34,563 bases of DNA from Microcaldota archaeon. Its GTDB lineage: Archaea; Micrarchaeota; Micrarchaeia; Micrarchaeales; CABMGC01. The translations under genes were made by a program, and so were the position numbers. Positions 22,069 through 30,158 of this stretch are shown here, in pieces. The DNA is taken from NCBI GenBank assembly GCA_021828295.1, contig JAKASF010000010.1:1-34563 (forward strand). The letters are read 5' to 3'. Each line of letters starts with the position of its first letter. Positions within the stretch are counted from its first letter, which is position 1. The notes beneath the pieces were generated by a model that worked only from the letters and a program-made list of their open reading frames with translations, was not told where the DNA came from and did no database searches.

Positions 22069-22917
22069 ATGTCTACTCTTTCGAAGACAGGAAGACGCAA
22101 CCATAACCAGGCAGACGCCGAGATGCCGACAAACGTAGGCGTCTATTCAAGCAGGCTTGGCAGGGTGCTCAGCCACGAGGCCAAACCCTTCATACACGAC
22201 CGAATAGCCTCGGCGGCAAAGGCGCTTGGAGGAGACGCTGGGGAGAGGCTGGAGCACGAGGAGGCATACGTGAGGGTGCGCGTAGAAGACGGCACTACGT
22301 CTACCACGTCGAAGAACTATGTGAAGGTAAGAATAGTGTACGGGGCCGACGAGAGCACCATACGCATACCGACAAGCAGCAACAACGGAATGGTGAGAGT
22401 CGTCGCTGACAAGTACATGCCTGTGGTGGGGTTCGTTGATGGACCCAAGGCCGCGATGGCCGGGCTGCTGAAGACCTGCGCCGCAGATCTCGCTGAATCG
22501 GTGCTGTCCAGCAGCAGGACGAGGATCGCGCCAGAGGACTACGGCAACGCGGTTGTGTTCATGGTCCCGGTGCCGCGGCTGGTGCGCCTTCCCGGGGTCC
22601 AGTTCGATGCCGATGTTGCGCTGGCCGAGATTGCCGATAGAACGGGCTTCCCGAGATACCGCATCCAGGAAGTCAGAGACGCTCTGGCGGTAGCAAGGGA
22701 GGGAGCGGCTTTCAAGTACGTCTCGAAGAGCGAAGAGAGGATTCTTGCAGCTGCTATCCTCTACGTCGAACGCAATCTGATCAAGAACTACTCAGATCCA
22801 CGCGGAGAGCTGAACCGATACACGGCGTTGCTCGCAAAGCGGCTTGACATCAAGCCGGCACAAGCGGAGAGCGCGCTTGAGGAGCTTACCATACTGATGA
22901 ACTCCAAAAGGGCATGA
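22069..22917 (+). CDS. Hypothetical protein, 282 residues
   Basis: I do not recognise this soluble protein. The N-terminal 20 residues are polar and probably disordered. Residues 60-125 look like a beta-rich domain (EEAYVRVRVEDG, NYVKVRIVYGADESTIRIP, GMVRVVADKYMPVVGFVDG). Residues 180-280 look helical, with a possible helix-turn-helix (LAEIADRTGFPRYRIQEVRD) and a stretch recalling cyclin-like repeats (EERILAAAILYVERNL). That would suit a transcription-related protein, but it is only an impression. TAATAAATAG at 22025-22034 and GGGGAGA just before the ATG give a normal promoter and ribosome-binding site. It converges with the Gar1-like gene, 1 bp apart. Confidence 0.6.
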   Translation: MSTLSKTGRRNHNQADAEMPTNVGVYSSRLGRVLSHEAKPFIHDRIASAAKALGGDAGERLEHEEAYVRVRVEDGTTSTTSKNYVKVRIVYGADESTIRIPTSSNNGMVRVVADKYMPVVGFVDGPKAAMAGLLKTCAADLAESVLSSSRTRIAPEDYGNAVVFMVPVPRLVRLPGVQFDADVALAEIADRTGFPRYRIQEVRDALAVAREGAAFKYVSKSEERILAAAILYVERNLIKNYSDPRGELNRYTALLAKRLDIKPAQAESALEELTILMNSKRA

Positions 22918-22918
22918 G

Positions 22919-23170
22919 CTACTCCGCGTCCTCCTTCTCCCCTTCCTCGAGTATCTGCAGTATCTGGCCCTGGCCCAGGCCCGTAGGGAAGGCGTCGAAC
23001 TTGACTGTGGCGTAGGGCTCCTCAGCGGCAACGACCCTGCCCGTCCAGATCCTGTCGCTGTTATCCCTGTACCTCACACGCTTGCCGACAAGCGCGGCGA
23101 AGTCCACGTTGCCGTTGGGCGTGACTATCAGGTTGTCCCTGTCAAGCGAGGTTACTATGGCGTCTATCAT
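22919..23170 (-). CDS. Gar1-like small protein, possible H/ACA RNP component
   Basis: From ATG 23170 this is 83 residues. The pattern NLIVTPNG, then VGKRVRYRDNSDRIWTGRV, EEPYATVKF and GQGQILQI, with an acidic tail, follows the small beta-barrel of archaeal Gar1 (a strand before IGSKVYD, then GKVYDVFGPVKSPYVAVK). Gar1 is part of the RNP that guides pseudouridine formation in rRNA. The match is by pattern only, and key positions such as the GPV segment differ. A longer frame begins at 23245, but a TATA-like TTTTTTATA near 23203 lies inside it and about 30 bp before ATG 23170, so the shorter start is preferred. Confidence 0.55.
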   Translation of the reverse strand: MIDAIVTSLDRDNLIVTPNGNVDFAALVGKRVRYRDNSDRIWTGRVVAAEEPYATVKFDAFPTGLGQGQILQILEEGEKEDAE

Positions 23171-23252
23171 CAAAATCAAAGAAGTTGTGCCGCTTGCAAT
23201 ATAAAAAACCAGCGCAATAGCCGCCGAACTGGCAATCTGCAGCATAAGGGGT

Positions 23253-23262
23253 GTTTTTAAGC
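23253..23262 (+). promoter_or_regulatory. TATA box of the surface-protein/MinD operon
   Basis: GTTTTTAAGC is centred about 26 bp before ATG 23283, predicting a leaderless message for the 772-residue surface protein and the ATPase behind it. Confidence 0.5.
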
Positions 23263-23282
23263 ATTAGGCTCAAAGAAAGAGC

Positions 23283-25601
23283 ATGCGATTCGGTCCGCAT
23301 CTAGCATTATTACTTATAGTGTTCTCCCTATTCGGGATTGTGAACTCAAGCTCCAACACCATAGGCGCAAATGTAGTCGTTGTCGGCGCGAACGTTTTCA
23401 TAAGCGGATTCACTGTCTCTGCATCCTCTGTGACTCCGGGCTCTCCGCTCACGTTCAACGCGCAGCTCACCAACGACGGGCCGCTCGCTACAGGCAACAT
23501 AATCATAAACCTGTCCGTATCGGGGCCCTCTCCCTTTACTTACATATACACCAACACGCCGCTCGCGAGCGGCGGATCTACCGCGTTCGCATACACGACA
23601 AGCAACGCTGCGCTCAGCTCCGGCGACTATACCGCAAGCCTCAGCGCCAACTACATAACGGCTGGCGGCACCGTGGTGCAGGGGACTAACACACAGAAGG
23701 CTACATACACAGTCACCGGAGGCGGAGGGGGAGGCGGCGGTGGTGGAGGCGGTGGCGGCGGCGGTGCCGGAGGCGGAGGCACGCCATCGTCTCCGCTCAA
23801 CGTCAAGATCGGCCTGGCGCCCGCGGCGAGCTACACGATAAACTACGCTGGAACGCAGATGGCCATAGTGGTCTCAAATCCTGGTTCCGTATACATCAAC
23901 GGCTCGGTCAAGCTGCTCAACTGGACCTGCTGCTCCCTTCCCCCTCTCGTGGGCTACAAGAAGCTGCAGGCTACAAACATTAGCGTCAACGCAACAGGAG
24001 TGGTGCTGCTCAACATAACGGCCAAGTACCCGTGCACGCTGCCATCCAGCGCAGTCGCCCCTTACAAGCTCGTGAACCTCACGTGGCAGCCGATAACGCC
24101 GTTCACAGTCGACGCCGCGTCGTGCAGCGTAAGCTTCTCGCTCTACAGCAACGACCCGATGGTTGCCATACTGAGCACGCTGGCGCCGCCTCCGGTGATC
24201 ACACCGGTGCAGCAGATCTCAATAACATCCATACCGCTCTTCGTCTCGCTCTACGAGGGCGGGACCTCGCTCTCCAGCATAGGGCTCAAGAACACTGGCG
24301 GCGCGCCGACGACGCTTAGGCTTACCATACCTGCAGCTTATGCAGCATATGCAACGGTATCTAGCACAAACGTCACGATAAACCCAGGCCAGGCAATCAA
24401 CGTGAACATGGTATTCAACGCGCCCAAGAACGCGACGCTCGGCACCTACATCATACCAGTGATCCTCTCGGTCATGAACAGCGGCGGCACCACCAACCAG
24501 ACGGAGTACATCTCCTCAACAATCTACGCCAGGAACGCGGACCAGCCGCAGGTCGTGGACCAGATCAGCATAGTCAACAACACGCAGCAGGTGAGCGGCA
24601 TACTCCAGATAGGCGCGCCGCAGAACCAGAACCTCACCAACGTCAACGTAAAGACGATACTGCCGCCGGGCATAGTCAACAGCACCTCGCAGATCACGAC
24701 ATTCGGAGTGGCTAACAACGTGAGCATAAGCAACGGCACCGTGGTGATAGCATGGAACGTGGGTTTCATACCGGCCGACCAGTCCGTATACGGCTACTAC
24801 ACGATAAACAGGCCGATCAGCCAGTTCCCCCTCAAGTACATACAGACAGTGCTAGTGGCCCCGTCGCAGATAACCGCTGAGCAGGTACTCAGGATAGTAA
24901 GCCTGGACCTGCCGAGCCCCTACGCGGGAACAGCCTCGACAGCTGGAGTCAGCATACTCTACACCGACTCCGTGCCAACGCAGATGACTGTGTCGCTCAC
25001 GGGACCGAGCACCGCTCACGTAAACGTACCGGCGCGGACGTTCAACGTCACGCCAAACGAGCTCGTCGCCACCAACTTCACAATAGAGGACAACAACCCT
25101 GGCACGGATCTCTTCACGCTGCGCATCTCGGCCGGCAACCTGAACGTGACGCAGCAGGTGCCCATAGTAATACTGCCGGCGCAGGTGGCCTTCGGGGCGC
25201 TTGGTACCTATGCCGTGCTCGCCGTCCTCGCGCTCGCATTTATAATAATTATCTTCTTTATAATCACGAGATTGGCTCCGTCGCTGCGCAACCTGCCGAA
25301 GAGCGGTGCAGAGGAGCTGGAGCGCATAGGAGGCGCTCTTGAGAAAGGCGTAGGGGGAGGAGCCGCACAGGAAGAGGCGCGGCGCGAGGGCGTTGAAGAG
25401 AGACGCGCTGGCTCGCTCTCGAGGATAAAGGAGCTCATCGGAAAAGAGTACAAGGAAAGAAAGGAGAAGCGCAAAGCAAAGAAGAGAGAGGAGACGGAGA
25501 GGAAGGAACGCGAGAGGCCAAGGAAGCCGGAAGAAGGACCGCTTCCAGACAGGCGCTCGCGGCTCAGCAAGATCCGGGACAGGCTCAAGGGAGCGAGATA
25601 G
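23283..25601 (+). CDS. Large surface protein with glycine linker, anchor and charged cytoplasmic tail
   Basis: The 772-residue protein starts with a signal peptide (about 1-22). Residues 35-143 look like a CARDB/Ig-like beta domain (SASSVTPGSPLTFNAQLTND). A 21-residue glycine linker follows (146-166, one Ala), coded by mixed Gly codons and so not a simple DNA repeat. Residues 170-630 are further beta-rich domains with many N-X-S/T sites. One membrane helix (about 635-663) is followed by a 105-residue cytoplasmic tail dominated by Lys, Arg and Glu, probably a helical stalk. Exported domain outside, long charged tail inside, and a MinD/ParA ATPase gene 15 bp downstream suggest that the tail meets the ATPase. 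No family is recognised for the whole. Confidence 0.8.
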   Translation: MRFGPHLALLLIVFSLFGIVNSSSNTIGANVVVVGANVFISGFTVSASSVTPGSPLTFNAQLTNDGPLATGNIIINLSVSGPSPFTYIYTNTPLASGGSTAFAYTTSNAALSSGDYTASLSANYITAGGTVVQGTNTQKATYTVTGGGGGGGGGGGGGGGGAGGGGTPSSPLNVKIGLAPAASYTINYAGTQMAIVVSNPGSVYINGSVKLLNWTCCSLPPLVGYKKLQATNISVNATGVVLLNITAKYPCTLPSSAVAPYKLVNLTWQPITPFTVDAASCSVSFSLYSNDPMVAILSTLAPPPVITPVQQISITSIPLFVSLYEGGTSLSSIGLKNTGGAPTTLRLTIPAAYAAYATVSSTNVTINPGQAINVNMVFNAPKNATLGTYIIPVILSVMNSGGTTNQTEYISSTIYARNADQPQVVDQISIVNNTQQVSGILQIGAPQNQNLTNVNVKTILPPGIVNSTSQITTFGVANNVSISNGTVVIAWNVGFIPADQSVYGYYTINRPISQFPLKYIQTVLVAPSQITAEQVLRIVSLDLPSPYAGTASTAGVSILYTDSVPTQMTVSLTGPSTAHVNVPARTFNVTPNELVATNFTIEDNNPGTDLFTLRISAGNLNVTQQVPIVILPAQVAFGALGTYAVLAVLALAFIIIIFFIITRLAPSLRNLPKSGAEELERIGGALEKGVGGGAAQEEARREGVEERRAGSLSRIKELIGKEYKERKEKRKAKKREETERKERERPRKPEEGPLPDRRSRLSKIRDRLKGAR

Positions 25602-25616
25602 GAAGAAGAGGAGAAG

Positions 25617-26354
25617 ATGGGAAAGCCGCTGATCATAGGAGTGATAAGCCAGAAAGGAGGAGTAGGGAAGACGACAGTGGCGGTCAACCTGGCAGTCGCG
25701 CTGCGCATGCGCGACTACAAAGTCTTGCTCATAGACGGCGACACCAGCAATCCCAGCATAGGGATAGACCTCGGCATGGAGGACGAGAACAGGGGCTACA
25801 AGGAGCTTGTGGCGACGAACGCTCCTCTCGACAAGCTCGCTTCGATACACGGGGCCAGCGGGCTGCACGTGATAACGGGCACGCTCCACACGCGGCCTTT
25901 CATACCGCTGAGGTCGCAGGTCAGCAGGCTGGAGAAGAAGCTGAGGAAGAGCTCCTACGACTTCATAGTCATAGACTCGCCGCCCGGATATCACAACGAC
26001 GACGAGTTCGGATTCTGGGACGAGGCCGTGATTGTATCGACGCCTGACATGCCGGCTATAACCGCGTGCCTGAGGCTGGAGCAGACGCTGAGCAAGGCCA
26101 AGGTGAAGCACAGCCTAGTGCTGAACATGGTGCGCGGCAGGAGGTACGAGCTGAGGCAGGACGAGATACAGGACGCGTTCAGCTGCAAGATCGCGGGCGT
26201 GCTGCCTGCTGACGACGCGGTCAACTCCGCGCTCGCCGAGCGCATACCTGTCTTCCTCTCCAACAAGGGCGCGTCGTTCTCCAAGGCGATGGGCAGGCTG
26301 AGCAGCAGGTACGGAAAGGGCACCGGCATAAGCAGGATATTCAGGGTAAAGTAA
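25617..26354 (+). CDS. MinD/ParA-type P-loop ATPase
   Basis: The 245-residue protein has the deviant Walker A motif KGGVGKTT (13-20) with both Lys13 and Lys18, the switch region LLIDGDTSNPS (38-47) and DFIVIDSPPG around residue 118. These place it in the MinD/ParA/ArsA group, which dimerises on ATP and positions proteins, plasmids or surface machines. No clear membrane-targeting helix is seen at the C-terminus, which is basic (GISRIFRVK). It follows the large surface protein by 15 bp with AGGAG before its ATG, so the two are one operon. It could position the surface protein or regulate its assembly; that is inference. Confidence 0.88.
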   Translation: MGKPLIIGVISQKGGVGKTTVAVNLAVALRMRDYKVLLIDGDTSNPSIGIDLGMEDENRGYKELVATNAPLDKLASIHGASGLHVITGTLHTRPFIPLRSQVSRLEKKLRKSSYDFIVIDSPPGYHNDDEFGFWDEAVIVSTPDMPAITACLRLEQTLSKAKVKHSLVLNMVRGRRYELRQDEIQDAFSCKIAGVLPADDAVNSALAERIPVFLSNKGASFSKAMGRLSSRYGKGTGISRIFRVK

Positions 26355-26377
26355 CCGAGCGCGAGGCTCCCAACCGA

Positions 26378-26387
26378 GTTTTAATAG
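26378..26387 (+). promoter_or_regulatory. TATA box of the 1038-residue surface protein gene
   Basis: GTTTTAATAG is centred about 26 bp before ATG 26409, which decides that ATG over the in-frame GTG at 26394, and predicts a leaderless transcript. Confidence 0.5.
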
Positions 26388-26408
26388 CTTTTCGTGCAAA
26401 AAGAAAGC

Positions 26409-29400
26409 ATGCAAAGGCAGGAACAGCTAGCACTACTCATAGCCATGACGCTCTCGCTTCTCTTCTCGGTATCTTTCGCGAGCGGCAGCACGTCGCTCTC
26501 ATCTTCATCCACCACCTCGGTCCCGATCTCTAACTCCACATCCCTCTCAACCTCCATCTCATCTTCTTCATCGCTCTCAACAACCAGCGTGGCTCCGCTC
26601 TCCCTGGTCTCTGTTTACGTCTCGAACTCGCAGCCCATGCAGGGGCAGAGCGAAACGCTGACGGCCACGATATCCGGAGGCGTACCCCCGTATCTTTATG
26701 CCTTTATCGCAAGGAACTCGCTGAATAGCGGCCGCGTTGCTGCCGGCAACGCCTCCAGCGCCCTGGATAACTACTCCTTCCCGTTCCTGCTGCCTGTTTC
26801 GGCCAACGACACCGGCATGATACGCATAAACGTAAGCATCGCCGACTCTGCCAACTCTGTTGTTAACGGGTGGAACAGCATAACAGTCTCGCCGCAGCAG
26901 GTGTCCAGCTCCACCAGCACTGTGTCGCAGTCGTCGTCCACCACTGCAGCAGCTACATCTTACTCAACAACTGTCTCTACGACGCTCAGCACGAGCGTCA
27001 CCACAACGGTCGCGCAGGCATTCAACGACAGCGAAGTGTACTCGCTGGTGTCGAGCTACGGCTCCAACGTGATAACAAACGCAAGCTCGGCGCAGTTCAA
27101 TTCAACGACAGCGCTAAACCTAGGGCAGCTCAACCAGATAACGCCGAAGCTGCTGGCAATCGGGGCGAACATCAACCACCTGCAGGCGAACGTGAGCTAT
27201 GGATCGCTGGCGCAGGGGGGCAGGGTAATCGGCGCTGGCAAGACCTTCTACTACATAGCTTATAACGGAAACGGCAGCGTCGCAGAGTACACAGTCAACG
27301 TGAACAAGAAGGTTCCGGACCTGCACGTGCGAATAGGCAACTTCACAAGCAACTCGACCATGGGCAACGTAACGCTGCTGCAATCCTCATACAGCAGGAT
27401 AGGCAACAAGCTCTACCCGCAGAGCACATATTCGATAAACCCGCAGCTCTTCAGCGCTGTGCAGGGCAACAACACGCTCAACTATACATACTCTATATAC
27501 GTGGGCGGAAACCTCAAGGCTTTCGGCTCATCTTCCGGCAGCTCGATCAGCAAGGGGTTCAGCTTCGGCAGCATACCCATAAACCAGCCTACGAAGATAG
27601 TGTTCGACGCGCAGGGCAACAGCAACTATTCGTCCATCGACCCTACAGTGTACGTGTTCTTCTCATCTGGCAACGCCGCGGTAACCATATCAACAGCGAC
27701 GACGCTCACCGGAGACCTTGTGTGCGGCACCCTGACAGTGAACAGCGGCCAGACGCTCACCACAGCAGGATACAGCATACTCTGCAACAGCACGATAACC
27801 AACAGCGGCACGATATCCTCAGGAGGGACTACAAACAACCCCGCCAATGGCGGCCCAACCGGCACAGTAGGAGGCAGCGCATCAAGCTCATACGGAGGCT
27901 CTGGAGGGGGAGGGGGCGGATATAACAACGTAGGAGGCAACGGAGGCACGCCGACATCACCAACGGTCAACAACGCGAACATACAGACGTGGTATGGCAC
28001 AGGAGGCCTAGCAATTCAGACATATTTCGAGGGCGCTGGGGGGGGCGGCTCAGCTGACGTGGCCGGGGGCAGCGGAAGCTATGGCGTTTACATGCAAGCA
28101 AGCAAGGTGGTTGAGGGAACAGTCACCGCCACAGGGGTGGCTGGAACCGTTGACACCAGAACCACAAAGACAGCAGGCCAGAATGGCGGAAGCACCTCTG
28201 GAACTGCGGGAGGCACCGGAGGCGCGGCGAGCGGCCACGGAGCCGGGACCAGCGCATGTGGCGGTGGGGGAGGCGGAGCGATAATACTTGCGGCGTACGG
28301 CTCTGGCGGCTTCACTACAGGCACCACGACAGTGACAGGGGGCAGCGGCACCGGATGCACCGAGACTGGAGGCACAGGAGGCTCGGGGAGGCCGCTGAGC
28401 TTCAGCTACGGCACCAGCGCGCCGATAGTGGTCCTGGCGCAGCTCAAGATCTCGCCTGCGACAATAGGCAGCGCCATACTCGACGTGGGCCAGAGCTACA
28501 CGTTCAGCACAACTGCGAGCAACGGGCTGGCGCCGTATACCGGCAACTGGCAGTGGATAGCCCCGAATACCGTCTCGCCCACTAACACGATAAACGCGGC
28601 TCTGCCTACAGCTACGAACGCGCTCGCGCTTACGATAAACCCCAAATCCAATACCGATCTGGGCTATACGTGGAGCAGCGTCAACTACGACCTTGTCCCG
28701 TCTGGAGGCGCTGACATAGAGGGCGTGTGGGCTTTCAACGGCTTCGTGGTGGACAACGGCCTTGACCAGTCAGCGGCAAACACTGTCAACACCGCCAACA
28801 CGCCAGTGATAAGCATAAACTCCATGCCCGCGGCCACGCTCAGCCCAAGCTCTGGGACAATAGCCAGCGGACAGGTTGAGACGTACACAATAACAGTGAA
28901 CGGCGGCACCGGGAAGTACACGGCAGAGCTCTACAACGTAACGGGGGCCAAGCAGGCGTGCGCCGACGGCCAGAGCGCGCCGTGCAACGTGATCATCTTC
29001 ACGCCTGGCGGCACTAACACGATAGCTTTCACTGCAGGAACATCGGCTGGCTCGTTCACTTACAACACAATAGTGACAGACCAGGGCACCACCAACCCAT
29101 TCACTTTCAATTCTGTGTCGAGCACGATAACTGTCTCAACGGCCACATGCCAGCCCATAGTCTCGAACAGCCTTGTCAACTTCGGCACTGTCGTGCCTGG
29201 CAGCTTCGCGCCTACGGCCAACGCTGTCAACATAAAGGACTCTGGGACTAGCGCAGCTAATGTTGTGCTCTACTCCGTAAGCACAACGACAGGAAACTGG
29301 GTCTACCTCTCGAACAGCTTCCTCACCTCTAACACTGTATGGGACGGGAGCCTCCACGCGAGCTCCATATCAGGAAATCAGCTCACCAACTCGATAACCA

Positions 29401-29525
29401 CAGACACGAAGATAAACGTGGCCACGAGCGGCTCTGGAAACACGCTCTACTTCGGGGTAAACGTGCCCAAGGGGCAGCAGCCAGGAACGTATACGCAGGG
29501 CGTGACCGTCACCTTCAGCTGCTGA
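26409..29525 (+). CDS. Giant Ser/Thr- and Gly-rich secreted protein with C-terminal Cys-capped domain
   Basis: The 1038-residue protein has a signal peptide (about 1-25), two Ser/Thr-rich stretches (about 25-65 and 162-204, likely O-glycosylated), and Ig/PKD-like repeats starting GGVPPYLYAF. A Gly-rich region (about 472-664) recalls adhesin or beta-solenoid repeats. Another Ig-like block follows (NGLAPYTGNWQW, then GGTGKYTAELYNV). The last domain runs from C914 to C1038, the final residue. The same domain ends both small proteins downstream, the second with long DNA identity. No membrane anchor or sortase signal follows. It is probably a surface layer or adhesion component held by the small anchored partners. 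The ATG at 26409 fits the TATA spacing. Confidence 0.8.
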   Translation: MQRQEQLALLIAMTLSLLFSVSFASGSTSLSSSSTTSVPISNSTSLSTSISSSSSLSTTSVAPLSLVSVYVSNSQPMQGQSETLTATISGGVPPYLYAFIARNSLNSGRVAAGNASSALDNYSFPFLLPVSANDTGMIRINVSIADSANSVVNGWNSITVSPQQVSSSTSTVSQSSSTTAAATSYSTTVSTTLSTSVTTTVAQAFNDSEVYSLVSSYGSNVITNASSAQFNSTTALNLGQLNQITPKLLAIGANINHLQANVSYGSLAQGGRVIGAGKTFYYIAYNGNGSVAEYTVNVNKKVPDLHVRIGNFTSNSTMGNVTLLQSSYSRIGNKLYPQSTYSINPQLFSAVQGNNTLNYTYSIYVGGNLKAFGSSSGSSISKGFSFGSIPINQPTKIVFDAQGNSNYSSIDPTVYVFFSSGNAAVTISTATTLTGDLVCGTLTVNSGQTLTTAGYSILCNSTITNSGTISSGGTTNNPANGGPTGTVGGSASSSYGGSGGGGGGYNNVGGNGGTPTSPTVNNANIQTWYGTGGLAIQTYFEGAGGGGSADVAGGSGSYGVYMQASKVVEGTVTATGVAGTVDTRTTKTAGQNGGSTSGTAGGTGGAASGHGAGTSACGGGGGGAIILAAYGSGGFTTGTTTVTGGSGTGCTETGGTGGSGRPLSFSYGTSAPIVVLAQLKISPATIGSAILDVGQSYTFSTTASNGLAPYTGNWQWIAPNTVSPTNTINAALPTATNALALTINPKSNTDLGYTWSSVNYDLVPSGGADIEGVWAFNGFVVDNGLDQSAANTVNTANTPVISINSMPAATLSPSSGTIASGQVETYTITVNGGTGKYTAELYNVTGAKQACADGQSAPCNVIIFTPGGTNTIAFTAGTSAGSFTYNTIVTDQGTTNPFTFNSVSSTITVSTATCQPIVSNSLVNFGTVVPGSFAPTANAVNIKDSGTSAANVVLYSVSTTTGNWVYLSNSFLTSNTVWDGSLHASSISGNQLTNSITTDTKINVATSGSGNTLYFGVNVPKGQQPGTYTQGVTVTFSC

Positions 29526-29586
29526 CGGATGCGGAGCGTGCGCAAGCATATGGTTGCATACGGCGCTATGCCGCTAATGGCATTGG

Positions 29587-29594
29587 TTTAAATA
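29587..29594 (+). promoter_or_regulatory. TATA box of the small Cys-capped protein operon
   Basis: TTTAAATA lies about 47 bp before ATG 29637 and would drive the three overlapping or closely spaced genes to 31407. The predicted leader of about 20 nt contains an out-of-frame ATG at 29626 with a 10-codon frame. Confidence 0.5.
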
Positions 29595-29636
29595 CCTTGG
29601 TGTGCACATCTAAACCAGAAACCAGATGGCGACGAC

Positions 29637-30158
29637 ATGGGAAATAACTGGGGAGTAGTGTACTCTTCGCTGGCCTTCGCTGCAGTTGCTCTACTCGTAG
29701 TCATGGCCGCTTCGTTCATGCTCTCGCAGGTCAGCGTCATCTACGCAAGCTCGAACAACATAGGCGAGAACGTAGTCGTACCACTAACGTGCATACCGCT
29801 CGCAAGCAACACAGCCATATACATGCCTTCAATACCTGCGGGCAGCTCACAGGCCACATCCAACGTAGTCACAGTGACCAACTACGGCAACGAGCCCAGC
29901 AACATCTTCGTAGACGGAGGCAACCCGACCTATCTCTCGAATGTGATATGGGTATCGAACATAGTGTGGAATGACGCTTATCAGGCATCCGGAGCCCCTG
30001 TAGGCAATCAGCTCGCCAACTCCATCACAGGCGCAGACACGCAGCTCACCGCGTCCTCTAACGGAGGCACGGCCACGGTGTACTTTGGAACCAACGTTCC
30101 TGCCACGTCGCAGCCTGGAACTTATACTTCTACAATAAACGTGATGCTATCATGTTGA
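29637..30158 (+). CDS. Small anchored Cys-capped domain protein
   Basis: The 173-residue protein has one N-terminal hydrophobic helix (about 9-31), preceded by only a few uncharged residues, and then a beta-rich domain from C52 to C173, the last residue. It shares with the two neighbours the pattern Cys, a VTNYG/VNIKDSG turn, a YLSN..W stretch, NQL.NSIT, a TVYFG.N strand and PGTYT near the end. The N-terminal helix may be an uncleaved anchor or a pilin-like assembly helix; I see no clear class III cleavage site. Its stop overlaps the next gene by 7 nt. It is the most divergent of the three. Confidence 0.75.
   Translation: MGNNWGVVYSSLAFAAVALLVVMAASFMLSQVSVIYASSNNIGENVVVPLTCIPLASNTAIYMPSIPAGSSQATSNVVTVTNYGNEPSNIFVDGGNPTYLSNVIWVSNIVWNDAYQASGAPVGNQLANSITGADTQLTASSNGGTATVYFGTNVPATSQPGTYTSTINVMLSC

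Noticed and set aside
24852-26111. Long antisense open frame opposite the surface protein and MinD genes
   Set aside because: It is the mirror of two well-supported coding regions, with the unusual residue make-up typical of shadows in GC-rich DNA.
29626-29658. Ten-codon frame from ATG 29626 in the leader of the small Cys-capped protein
   Set aside because: Very short and without a ribosome-binding site; it could be regulatory but nothing supports it.
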